A stretch of 64,000 nucleotides of DNA from Streptomyces xanthophaeus (GTDB lineage: Bacteria > Actinomycetota > Actinomycetes > Streptomycetales > Streptomycetaceae): positions 1 through 64,000 of the forward strand of contig NZ_JOFT01000026.1 of the NCBI RefSeq assembly GCF_000725805.1, written 5' to 3'. Under the pieces are notes generated by a model. That model was not told the DNA's origin. It did no database searches and saw only the letters and a list, made by a program, of their open reading frames with translations. Within the stretch, counting starts at the first letter, position 1; each line of letters starts with the position of its first letter. The position numbers and the translations under genes are program-made. This document shows, piece by piece, positions 40,721 to 48,448 of this stretch.

Positions 40721-41758
40721 ATGGGGTTCATGCAGAAGACCTCGGCGCGGCTCCTGGCGCTCCTCTCGCTGCTCCAGGCCCGCCGCGACTGGCCGGGGGC
40801 GGTGCTGGCCGAGCGGCTGGACGTCAGCGCGCGCACCGTACGCCGCGATGTGGACCGCCTGCGCGAACTCGGCTACCCGGTGGTGTCGGCCAAGGGCCCC
40901 GAGGGCGGGTACCGGCTCGACGCCGGTGCGGAGCTGCCCCCGTTGCTGTTCGACGACGAGCAGGCCGTCGCGCTCGCCGTCGCGCTCCAGCTGGCCACCG
41001 TCACGGGCGCGGGCATCGAGGAGGCCGCACAGCGGGCGCTGTACACCGTCCGGCAGGTCATGCCGGCCCGGCTGCGCCATCGCGTCGACACCTTGCGGGT
41101 CACCGCCGTGCAGGGTGCGGCAGCGGGGGCGAACCCGCAGGTCGGCAGCGGGGTCCTGCTGGCTCTGAGTGCCGCGGTGCACGCCCGTGAGGTGCTGCGC
41201 TTCGACTACACGCCGGAGTTCACGGCCGGTTCCGGAGGGGACCTCGCCAAGAATCCGCCGCGCCGGGTGCAGCCCCACCACCTCGTCGCCCGGGGCGGCC
41301 GCTGGTACCTCGTCGCCTGGGACCTCGAACGCGAGGACTGGCGCACCTTCCGTGCGGACCGGATGACTCCGCGCACCCCGACAGGACCGCGGTTCATCCC
41401 GCGCGAGGTGCCCGGAGGGGATGTGGCGGCCTTCGTCGCCGACCGGTTCCGGGGCTCGGACGGCGCAGGGGGCCTGCCCTGCCGCGGCGAGGTGGTCCTC
41501 GGCCTTCCCGCGGCCGTCGTGTCCCGCTACAGCCGCGACGGGGTCGTCGAGGCACTGGGCCCCAACCGGTGCCGTCTGGTGCTGGGCTCCTGGTCGTGGG
41601 CCGGGCTGGCCGCCGCGGTCGGTGCCTTCGACGCCGACATCGAGGTCGTCGGACCGCCCGAGCTGGCGGACGCCTTCGCGCACCTGGCCCGCCGGTACGC
41701 CGATGCGGCGGCGTCCGCGGGCGCCGGCCCTGGTTCGGGGGTGGCGCCGGGCCGGTGA
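40721..41758 (+). CDS. WYL-domain transcriptional regulator (YafY/DeoR-type)
   Basis: 345 residues: N-terminal winged helix (RLLALLSLLQARRDWPGAVLAERLDVSARTVRRDVDRLRELGYPV) and a WYL domain (FDYTPEF, VQPHHLVARGGRWYLVAWDLEREDWRTFRADRM), with a C-terminal WCX extension. WYL domains bind nucleotide or nucleic-acid ligands and often control DNA-damage or stress genes. ATG 40721 or ATG 40730 may start. Divergent from the AlkZ-like gene, so control of that gene is plausible. Confidence 0.88.
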   Translation: MGFMQKTSARLLALLSLLQARRDWPGAVLAERLDVSARTVRRDVDRLRELGYPVVSAKGPEGGYRLDAGAELPPLLFDDEQAVALAVALQLATVTGAGIEEAAQRALYTVRQVMPARLRHRVDTLRVTAVQGAAAGANPQVGSGVLLALSAAVHAREVLRFDYTPEFTAGSGGDLAKNPPRRVQPHHLVARGGRWYLVAWDLEREDWRTFRADRMTPRTPTGPRFIPREVPGGDVAAFVADRFRGSDGAGGLPCRGEVVLGLPAAVVSRYSRDGVVEALGPNRCRLVLGSWSWAGLAAAVGAFDADIEVVGPPELADAFAHLARRYADAAASAGAGPGSGVAPGR

Positions 41759-41791
41759 GGCGAACTGCGGCCGCTTCGACGACACGGCCCA

Positions 41792-41818
41792 GGGCCCCGG
41801 GATCCGCTCCCGGGGCCC
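41792..41818. terminator. Bidirectional hairpin between convergent genes
   Basis: GGGCCCCGGGA / TCCCGGGGCCC, 11-bp stem and 5-nt loop, lies between the WYL gene and the Trp/His-rich secreted protein gene. Confidence 0.7.
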
Positions 41819-41836
41819 GTCGTCACCTGCCGTTCT

Positions 41837-42283
41837 TCACCACTTGCTGTGGCAGTTCCAGTGACCCGGCACCCAGTGGCTGGTGTAGTGGCCGGGGACC
41901 CAGTGGTTCTTGAACCATCCCTTGCCCTGCCAGCCCTGGTGCCAGCGGCCGTGGTGGTCGTAGTGGCCCGGGTGCCAGGTGCCGTGGTGCCACTTCTTCT
42001 CCCAGTGGCCCTTGACCCAGGTCTTGCCCCAGTGGCCCTTCACCCACTTGCAGCGGTCGTGCCGGTCCTTGCGGTCGTGCTTGCGGTCCTGCTTGCCGTC
42101 CCAGCGGTCGTTCCGGTCGCGGTCACGGTCCACGGACGGGCTCACGGACACCGCCGTGGACGTCGCTGCCGGTGCGGCCGCGGCGGCCGCGCTGCCCGCG
42201 CCGCCGAGGGCGGCGCCTCCTACGAGCAGTCCCGTCGTGGCCACGCCCACGGCCATGCGACGGAATCTGATGGAAACGGTCAT
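41837..42283 (-). CDS. Secreted Trp/His-rich repeat protein
   Basis: 148 residues. Signal peptide with TGLLVGGAALGGAGSAAAAAA. Then a short charged stretch of alternating Asp-Arg (RDRDRNDRWDGKQDRKHDRK) and a C-terminal repeat built on W-(V/H)-x-G-H(W/Y): KWVKGHWGKTWVKGHW, WHPGHYDHHGRWHQGW, HWVPGHYTSHWVPGHW. It has over ten Trp and more than fifteen His. It resembles short YxWxxGxW-type repeat proteins; metal or wall-polymer binding is possible but unproven. Confidence 0.75.
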   Translation of the reverse strand: MTVSIRFRRMAVGVATTGLLVGGAALGGAGSAAAAAAPAATSTAVSVSPSVDRDRDRNDRWDGKQDRKHDRKDRHDRCKWVKGHWGKTWVKGHWEKKWHHGTWHPGHYDHHGRWHQGWQGKGWFKNHWVPGHYTSHWVPGHWNCHSKW

Positions 42284-42612
42284 ACGTCTCGCCTCCTACA
42301 CCTCACCGATGATCCGGGTGACCGGCTCCTCGTCCCCGGAGGAGCCTCGACAGGTATTCGCCACCACCCGCCCCGTGGATTGCTCCCACGATTCTCGGTA
42401 TGGGTAGATTCTCCGCTTTTTACAGATCTACACCCATTTGGACCTATACGGGAGAAGAGAGCCCCGGCCGCCCGGTGACCGACGGCACCCACCGCCCAGC
42501 CTTCCGCGACCCCGGCCCAGGGGTACGTACAGGAATCGATGGACCCGAGGTCCGGGCAAAGACGAGTGCCAGACGGCGCATCAGCATCGAAGTGCGCCTA
42601 TTTTGTCCCGTT
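42284..42612. other. Intergenic region without a recognised gene
   Basis: 329 bp between divergent genes for the Trp/His-rich protein and carbonic anhydrase. It is less GC-rich than the surroundings around 42395-42450. TATTTT at 42599-42604 lies 8 bp before the carbonic anhydrase ATG, so a near-leaderless transcript is possible. No clear operator was seen. Confidence 0.5.
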
Positions 42613-43347
42613 ATGACGGAAACTAATGAGGGCCAGGAGTCTCCGGGGCGGCGACGGTTCGTCCGGACCGCGCTGACGGTGACGGCCGCTGTGTGCGCCG
42701 GAGCGGTGTCCAGCCGCCCGGTCCTCCCGGCCGCCACCTCCGCCGGGCCCAACAGCGCCCGCCCCGCCACCCCGGAATCGGCCTGGCGGGAACTGAGCGC
42801 GGGCAACCGGCGCTGGCGCACGCTGCACGAACGCCATCCCGACGAGACCCCGGCCGTCCGGCGGACCGTGGTGTCCGGACAGCATCCCTTCGCCGTGGTC
42901 CTGGGCTGCGTGGACTCCCGGGTCCCGCCCGAGCTGGTCTTCGACCAGGGGCTCGGCGACCTGCTGTCCGTTCGCTCGGCGGGCTCCGTCCTGGACGAGG
43001 CGGTGCTGGCCAGCGTCACGTACGGGGTCCTGGAACTGGCCATCCCGCTCATCGTGGTGCTGGGACACCAGTCCTGCGGGGCGGTGACGGCCGCGGTCCG
43101 GGCCGACGAGGAGGGCGGCCGGCTGCGCGGCCACATGCAGTACCTCGCCGATCAGATCCGCCCCGCGATCGACCACCGCCTGCAGGGCGACGCCCGGGTG
43201 GACGCCGCCATCACCGCGAACGCGCTCCTCGTCCGGGCCCGGCTGGCCGCGGAACCCGAGCTCGTCTCCAGGATCGCGGCGGGGAAGCTGACCGCGGTCG
43301 GCGCCCGGTACGCGCTGACCGACCAGCGGGTGCGCCGACTGCACTGA
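42613..43347 (+). CDS. Beta-class carbonic anhydrase with Tat signal
   Basis: 244 residues. GRRRFVRTALTVTAAVCAGA at 13-32 is a twin-arginine export signal. Beta-carbonic anhydrase zinc ligands and dyad follow: CVDSRVPPE (Cys plus Asp-Arg) and LGHQSCGAV (His and Cys). It interconverts CO2 and bicarbonate, probably outside the membrane. No ribosome site precedes ATG 42613; leaderless initiation is possible. It stands convergent to the response-regulator gene. Confidence 0.9.
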   Translation: MTETNEGQESPGRRRFVRTALTVTAAVCAGAVSSRPVLPAATSAGPNSARPATPESAWRELSAGNRRWRTLHERHPDETPAVRRTVVSGQHPFAVVLGCVDSRVPPELVFDQGLGDLLSVRSAGSVLDEAVLASVTYGVLELAIPLIVVLGHQSCGAVTAAVRADEEGGRLRGHMQYLADQIRPAIDHRLQGDARVDAAITANALLVRARLAAEPELVSRIAAGKLTAVGARYALTDQRVRRLH

Positions 43348-43400
43348 ACGGCGGTCAGGGCACGCCGAGGCGCCCCAGGGCCGGCGCTCAGGGCCGGCGC

Positions 43401-44066
43401 TCAGGGCTCGATGAGGCCGACGCGGATGGCGTAACGGGTGAGTTCGAGGCGGTCGCGCAGGCCGAGCTTCTGGAGCAGGTTGGCGCGGTGGCGCTCGACG
43501 GTCTTGGGGCTGATGACGAGGAGGTCGCCGATCTCCTTGGAACTGTGCCCCTCGGCGACGAGCTTGAGGATCTCCTCCTCGCGTTCCGTGATGGGCCGGT
43601 CCGGCAGCGGACCGCCGGTGCGGGCCCGGTCCAGATAGGTGCGGATCAGGGTGGTCTCGGCGCCGGGGTAGATGAAGGGTTCGTCCCGCAGCGCCGCCCG
43701 GCAAGCTTCGACGAGGTCCCGGTCGGCCACGGATTTGGGGACGTAGCCGGAGGCCCCGGCCCGCAGGGCCTCGAAGAAGTACTGCTCGTTGTCGTACATG
43801 GTCAGCATCAGGATCCGCAGGCCGGGACGGATCCGGGCGAGTTCACGGGCGGCCTGGAGCCCCGTCTGCCGCGGCATGGCGATGTCGAGGACCGCCAGGT
43901 CCACCTCCGCGGCGCGGGCCAGGGCGACGGCCTCGGCCCCGTCGGCGGCCTCGGCGACCACGCTCAGGTCCGGTTCGGCGTCGAGGATCAGGCGTACGCC
44001 GCGGCGGACGAGGGTGTGGTCGTCGGCGAGCAGGATGCGGGCGGGCCCGGCGTCCGGCTGGTTCAT
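43401..44066 (-). CDS. NarL/LuxR-type response regulator
   Basis: 221 residues: receiver domain with Asp61 (LAVLDIAMP) and DD at 15-16, Lys in VPKSVAD, then LuxR helix-turn-helix (ITEREEEILKLVAEGHSSKEIGDLLVISPKTVERHRANLLQKLG). ATG 44066 overlaps the kinase stop (ATGA), so the pair is coupled. A recurrent 18-bp motif upstream of nearby cation-transport genes may be its operator. Confidence 0.93.
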   Translation of the reverse strand: MNQPDAGPARILLADDHTLVRRGVRLILDAEPDLSVVAEAADGAEAVALARAAEVDLAVLDIAMPRQTGLQAARELARIRPGLRILMLTMYDNEQYFFEALRAGASGYVPKSVADRDLVEACRAALRDEPFIYPGAETTLIRTYLDRARTGGPLPDRPITEREEEILKLVAEGHSSKEIGDLLVISPKTVERHRANLLQKLGLRDRLELTRYAIRVGLIEP

Positions 44067-45268
44067 CGGGTGGCCCCCGTGGTGTCGGTGCTGCGGGCGG
44101 TGGTGCGGTCGCCGGTGCCGGCGGGGGCGCGGTCGTGCGCGGTGTCGGTGACGTCGAGACGGACCTGGGTGCCGCCGTGCGGGCCCGGACCGATGCCGAG
44201 TTCGGCGCCGATCAGCAGGGTCCGCTCGCGCATCCCGCGGATGCCCGCGCCCTCGGGCGCATCCCGGAGCCCGTGACCGTCGTCGCGCACCAGCAGTCCG
44301 ACGCGGCCACGCGGCAGGGGCCTCAGGTGGACCTCGACCCGGGTGGCGCCCGAGTGCCGGGCGGCGTTCGTCAGCCCCTCCTGCGCGACCCGGTACAGGA
44401 CGAGCTCAGTGGCCGGGTCCAGGTGGGGCAGGCCGGGGGTGATGTGGGCGGTGACGCTCAGGCCGGGGGTGGTGAACTCGGCGGCCAGGGAGCGCAGCGC
44501 GCTGTGCAGGCCCAGCTCCTCCAGGACGCCGGGGCGCAGCCTGCGGGCGATGCGGCGGATCTCGTCCAGGCTGGCGCGGGTGGTCTCCTGGGCCTGGTGC
44601 AGGTCGGTACGGACCGGTTCGGGGGCACGGTCGGCGGCGTACTTGAGCTGGAGGAGGACCGCGGTGAGGGTCTGGCCGATCTCGTCGTGGAGCTCCTGGG
44701 CGATGCGTTTGCGCTCTTCCTCCAGGGCGGAGAGCACCCGGCCGCTGCTGGTGGCCCGCTCGGTCTCCAGCCGGTCGAGCATGGCGTTGAAGGTCTCGGT
44801 GAGCTCGGCGACCGCGCCGTCCCCGGCGACGGCCGGGCGGGCGCCGGGCCTGAGCAGGTCGGCGGTGGCCATCGCCCGGTTCAGGCGGGCGAGCGGGGCC
44901 AGCCCGATCCGCAGCAGCAGCGCATTGACGACCAGCATCACGGCCAGCCCGCCGAGCACGACCACCGCCTCGCCCAGCAGGACGGGGGTGGACACCGTCA
45001 CGGGGCCGAGCAGCAGGAGCACCGCGAGGGCCAGTACGCCTGCGTTCAGCAGGAAGATCCGCCAGTACAACGACACGGCCCCACGCCTTTCCGGCCGGTC
45101 CCCCAGCATCTGCCCCGCCACCCCGACCGGCCTTCGCCGACTGCTCGACCGTTGCTCCGGCCGTTGCTCGGGCCGTTGCTCGGGCCGTTGCGCCTGCCGT
45201 TGCTTCGGCTCGCTCTGGCCACTGCTCTGGCCACTGCTCTGACCTGCGGCGTGACCCATTTCCCCCAC
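44063..45268 (-). CDS. Sensor histidine kinase (HisKA_3 type)
   Basis: Up to 401 residues. Two hydrophobic helices (SLYWRIFLLNAGVLALAVLLLL and VVLGGLAVMLVVNALLL), HAMP-like linker, EEERKRIAQELHDEIGQTLTAVL with the phospho-His, and a HATPase domain (EGLTNAARHSGA, DDGHGLRDAPEGAGIRGMRERT). No extracellular loop is large enough for a classic sensor. The first 60 residues are Gln/Arg/Pro-rich repeats (QRPEQRPEQRPEQR); homologues usually begin near MSLYWRIFLL, so GTG 45076 is a likely alternative start. Confidence 0.88.
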   Translation of the reverse strand: MGEMGHAAGQSSGQSSGQSEPKQRQAQRPEQRPEQRPEQRSSSRRRPVGVAGQMLGDRPERRGAVSLYWRIFLLNAGVLALAVLLLLGPVTVSTPVLLGEAVVVLGGLAVMLVVNALLLRIGLAPLARLNRAMATADLLRPGARPAVAGDGAVAELTETFNAMLDRLETERATSSGRVLSALEEERKRIAQELHDEIGQTLTAVLLQLKYAADRAPEPVRTDLHQAQETTRASLDEIRRIARRLRPGVLEELGLHSALRSLAAEFTTPGLSVTAHITPGLPHLDPATELVLYRVAQEGLTNAARHSGATRVEVHLRPLPRGRVGLLVRDDGHGLRDAPEGAGIRGMRERTLLIGAELGIGPGPHGGTQVRLDVTDTAHDRAPAGTGDRTTARSTDTTGATR

Positions 45269-45299
45269 CCATCCTCACCGGCCCGGCCCGCATCTGTCC

Positions 45300-45317
45300 A
45301 TCCGTGCCGGCACCCAT
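45300..45317. promoter_or_regulatory. 18-bp motif, copy 1 (upstream of KhtT-like gene)
   Basis: ATCCGTGCCGGCACCCAT around the palindrome GTGCCGGCAC. Copies occur at 50644-50661 and 52738-52755. It lies between the kinase and the antiporter genes, 111 bp before the latter. Confidence 0.55.
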
Positions 45318-45428
45318 ATTGCGGCCCCCCGGAAAGTGGCACGATGAGCGCGCCGAGCGGCCGTCTCCTGCCCGACGTCGCGCCGCCCGGCGCACCACGT
45401 ACGGAACGAAACATGAGGGGGGACAGCT

Positions 45429-45914
45429 GTGCCTGCTCCACGGATGAGCACCACACCACTGCCCGGCATCGGGGTCCAGTACGACCTCATCACGCGCGAA
45501 CACCGCCACCTGTCGGTGATCGCGCACCGCGACGGCACGCGGACCGTGAACGTCTACCGCGCCGACGACCCCGACGCGTGCGCCCAGTCGCTGCACCTGA
45601 GCGGTCCGGAGACGGCCGCGCTGATCGACGCGCTGATGCCGGCCCACCACAGCCCCAACGTCCTGCACACCACCGACCTGGGTCTGGTGGCCGAGCGGAT
45701 CGAGCTGTCCGCGCACTCCCACTGGAACGGGCGCCTGCTGGGCGAGACCCGGATGCGCACCGAGACCGGCGTCTCGATCGTGGCCGTGCTGCGCCGCGCC
45801 GAGGCCCGCCCCTCGCCCGCGCCGGACTTCCGCCTCGCGGGCGGGGACACGCTCATCGTCATCGGCACCCGCGAGGGCGTCGACGCCGCCGCGGCCATAC
45901 TCGGACGGGAGTGA
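45429..45914 (+). CDS. RCK_C-domain regulatory subunit of K+/H+ antiporter (KhtT-like)
   Basis: 161 residues: N-terminal part GIGVQYDLITREHRHLSVIAHRDGTRTVNVY, linker, and a C-terminal TrkA-C/RCK_C domain (SAHSHWNGRLLGETRMRTETGVSIVAVLR and FRLAGGDTLIVIGTREGV). KhtT gates KhtU; in Bacillus it responds to pH and c-di-AMP. GAGGGGGG precedes GTG 45429. It starts 7 bp before the antiporter gene, implying a KhtTU operon. Confidence 0.88.
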   Translation: MPAPRMSTTPLPGIGVQYDLITREHRHLSVIAHRDGTRTVNVYRADDPDACAQSLHLSGPETAALIDALMPAHHSPNVLHTTDLGLVAERIELSAHSHWNGRLLGETRMRTETGVSIVAVLRRAEARPSPAPDFRLAGGDTLIVIGTREGVDAAAAILGRE

Positions 45915-45920
45915 CCGCCT

Positions 45921-47171
45921 GTGCACTCCGCTCTCTTCCTGATCGAGTTCGGCGCGATCATCCTCGGCCTCGGTCTGCTCGGCCGGGTCGCGGGACGCCT
46001 GAAGTTCTCGCCCATCCCCCTCTACCTGCTGGCCGGTCTCGCCTTCGGCACGGGCGGCCTCCTGCCCATGGGGGCCAGTGAGGAGTTCGTCGCGATCGGC
46101 GCCGAGATCGGCGTCATCCTCCTGCTGCTCATGCTCGGCCTGGAGTACACCGCCAGCGACCTCGTCTCCAACCTCAAGACCCAGTACCCGGCCGGTCTGG
46201 TCGACTTCGGCCTGAACGCCGTACCGGGTGCGGTCGCCGCGCTGCTGATGGGCTGGGGTCCGGTCGCCGCCGTCGTCCTCGCGGGCGTCACCTGGATCTC
46301 CTCGTCCGGGGTCATCGCCAAGGTCATGGGCGACCTCGGCCGCGTCGGCAACCGCGAGACCCCGGTGATCCTCAGCATCCTGGTCCTCGAGGACCTGGCC
46401 ATGGCGGTCTACCTGCCGATCATCACCGCCCTCCTCGCCGGGGTCAGCCTCGCCGCCGGCAGCGCGACCCTGGCCATCGCCCTCGGCGTCGCCGGGGCGG
46501 TCCTGTTCGTCGCGGTCCGCTACGGACGCCACATCTCGCGCTTCGTCTCCAGTGACGACCCCGAGAAACTGCTGCTCGTGGTGCTCGGCCTGACCCTGCT
46601 CGTCGCGGGCATCGCCCAGCAGCTCCAGGTGTCGGCGGCCGTCGGCGCCTTCCTCGTCGGCATCGCCCTCTCGGGGGAGGTCGCCGAAGGCACGCACACC
46701 CTGCTCAGCCCGCTGCGCGACCTGTTCGCCGCCGTCTTCTTCGTCTTCTTCGGCCTGCACACGGACCCCGCGAGCATCCCGCCCGTCCTGCTGCCCGCGC
46801 TCGCCCTCGCCCTGGTCACGGCCGGTACGAAGATCGCGACCGGCTACTGGGCCGCGCGGCGGGCCGGGATCGGGGTCAAGGGCCGGTGGCGGGCCGGAGG
46901 GACGCTCGTCGCCCGCGGCGAGTTCTCCATCGTCATCGCCGGCCTCGCGGTCACCGCGGGCATCGAACCCGCCCTGGGGCCGCTGGCGACCGCGTACGTC
47001 CTGATCCTCGTGGTGATCGGCCCGCTCACCGCCCGCTACACCGAACCCGCCGCGGCCTGGTTCGCCGCGCGCCGCACCGCGCCGCGGCCGGTCCTGGCCT
47101 CCGTACCCTCCCAGCCGGGAGCCCCGGCGGACACCCCGGACCCGGCTCAGGATCCGGCCGGCCGCCCCTGA
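45921..47171 (+). CDS. Cation:proton antiporter (CPA2, KhtU-like)
   Basis: A 416-residue membrane protein with 12-13 helices: FGAIILGLGLLGRVAGRLKFSPIPLYLLAGLAFG, then GLVDFGLNAVPGAVAALLMGW, ISSSGVIAKVMGDLGRVGNRE, FLVGIALSGEVAE, ARGEFSIVIAGLAV. These fit the KefB/KhtU fold. It probably exports K+ in exchange for protons, gated by the upstream RCK_C protein. A short Pro-rich tail follows the membrane part. Confidence 0.92.
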   Translation: MHSALFLIEFGAIILGLGLLGRVAGRLKFSPIPLYLLAGLAFGTGGLLPMGASEEFVAIGAEIGVILLLLMLGLEYTASDLVSNLKTQYPAGLVDFGLNAVPGAVAALLMGWGPVAAVVLAGVTWISSSGVIAKVMGDLGRVGNRETPVILSILVLEDLAMAVYLPIITALLAGVSLAAGSATLAIALGVAGAVLFVAVRYGRHISRFVSSDDPEKLLLVVLGLTLLVAGIAQQLQVSAAVGAFLVGIALSGEVAEGTHTLLSPLRDLFAAVFFVFFGLHTDPASIPPVLLPALALALVTAGTKIATGYWAARRAGIGVKGRWRAGGTLVARGEFSIVIAGLAVTAGIEPALGPLATAYVLILVVIGPLTARYTEPAAAWFAARRTAPRPVLASVPSQPGAPADTPDPAQDPAGRP

Positions 47172-47307
47172 GCCGGGCCTGGCGCAGCCGTCCGCCACGG
47201 CCGCCCGAAGCGCCACATGTCCAAGGTTGCATCTGTGGCTTCATTGGTCAATCAGACAGGCATTTGCAAGGCCGATAACTAAATAGCCCTGGCGGATGCA
47301 GGATGCC

Positions 47308-47339
47308 GACTGCAGGGTGCCGCAGGGCACCCTGCAGTC
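47308..47339. promoter_or_regulatory. Perfect 14-bp inverted repeat before the PNPOx-like pseudogene
   Basis: GACTGCAGGGTGCC (47308-47321) and GGCACCCTGCAGTC (47326-47339) with a 4-nt loop. It ends 8 nt before the ribosome site GAAGGAG (47347-47353). It may be an operator or terminator of the antiporter operon; the pseudogene downstream starts at 47360. Confidence 0.55.
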
Positions 47340-47359
47340 CGAGTCCGAAGGAGCTGAGG

Positions 47360-47840
47360 ATGACAGCGGGCACGCAACGCGTGGACGGCGCCCGGCAGTG
47401 GCTGCGCGGCATCGAGGTCTTCGCCGGACCGCTGCCGGACTTCGACCCGGACGCGGCGCCCGCGGATCCGGTGCGGCTGTTCCTGTCCTGACTGCTGGAG
47501 GCCGTGGCCGACGGGGTGCGGGACCCGCACGCGATGACCCTCTCGACGGTCGACCCGGCGGGCGACCCGGACGCCCGCGTGCTGCTCCTCAAGGGGCTCG
47601 ACGCCTCGGGATGGCAGTTCGCCGGGCACGGCTTCAGCCCCAAGGGCGGCCGGCTCGCCTGCCATCCCAGGGCCGCGCTCACCTTCTACTGGGCGGAGCA
47701 CAGCCGCCAGGTCGGGATCCGCGGCGCCGTGACGCCCGGCTCCGCCGAGGACAACGCCGCCGACTTCCTCGCCCGGACCCCGGTCGCCCGCGCCGAGTCC
47801 CTCCTGGCCCGCCAGAGCCAGTACCTGACGGACTGCACTA
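47360..47840 (+). pseudogene. Degenerate pyridoxamine-5'-phosphate-oxidase-like gene
   Basis: ATG 47360 with a good ribosome site opens a PNPOx-like frame (WLRGIEVFAGPLPDFDPDAAP). It is cut by TGA at 47489-47491 and continues in frame with LLEAVADGVRDPHAMTLSTVD, GWQFAGHGFSPKGGRL and SRQVGIRGAV, all PNPOx features. Homology stops near RQSQ at about 47820 and the C-terminal FMN/PLP region is missing; another sequence follows. Broken by a nonsense change and a truncation. Confidence 0.75.
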
Positions 47841-48448
47841 CCCAGTCGAGGTCGATTTCGCGGCGCCGGACACGGCCACCCGCCCGGCGCTCGCCGCCCT
47901 GGAGGCCTGGCGGGACCGGATGCTGGCGCGGTTCGCCGCCCCCGTCGCCGCCCGCGCCGAACGCACCGCCGCCCGCACCTTCTTCACCCGGCGCGCCGGC
48001 GCCTGCGGCCTAGGTGGGCGGCGCGGGCGCCGTGCTCGGGGTGGACGTCACCCACGCGATGCTCACCGCGGCGGCCACTATCGGCCGCTCCGGCTGCGGG
48101 CACCTGCTCCTGGCCGACTGCACCCGGCTCCCGCTGCCCGGCGCCTGCGTCCACGGCATCTTCGCGGCCGGACTGCTGGACCACCTGCCGCGCCCGCACG
48201 ACGCCCTGCGCGAATGGGCGCGGGTGAGCGCGGCCGACGGCACCCTCCTCCTCTTCCACCCCTCGGACCGCGCCGAACGGGCCGCCCGCCACGGGCGGCC
48301 CCTCGACCCCGACGACCTCCTGGCCGAACCCAATCTGCGGCAGGCGCTCGAATCCACCGGCTGGCGGCTGACCCTCTACGAGGACGCGGCCCAGCACTTC
48401 GTCGCCCGCGCCACCCCCGCTTCCGCCGGCGTCATGGTGCGCCGCTGA
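47827..48448 (+). pseudogene. Degenerate SAM-dependent methyltransferase gene
   Basis: From about 47827 one frame reads DGLHYPVEVDFAAPD and onward to FFTRRAGACGL. After a frame change near 48012 the reading frame of 48014-48448 resumes with AVLGVDVTHAMLTAA, HLLLADCTRLPLPGACVHGIFAAGLLDHL and FHPSDRAERAARHG, which are motifs after the glycine loop of class I methyltransferases. The DxGxGxG motif itself is absent. It overlaps the end of the convergent RCK gene by 17 bp. Reading it as a short intact CDS from 48014 is possible but the core motif is missing. Confidence 0.6.
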
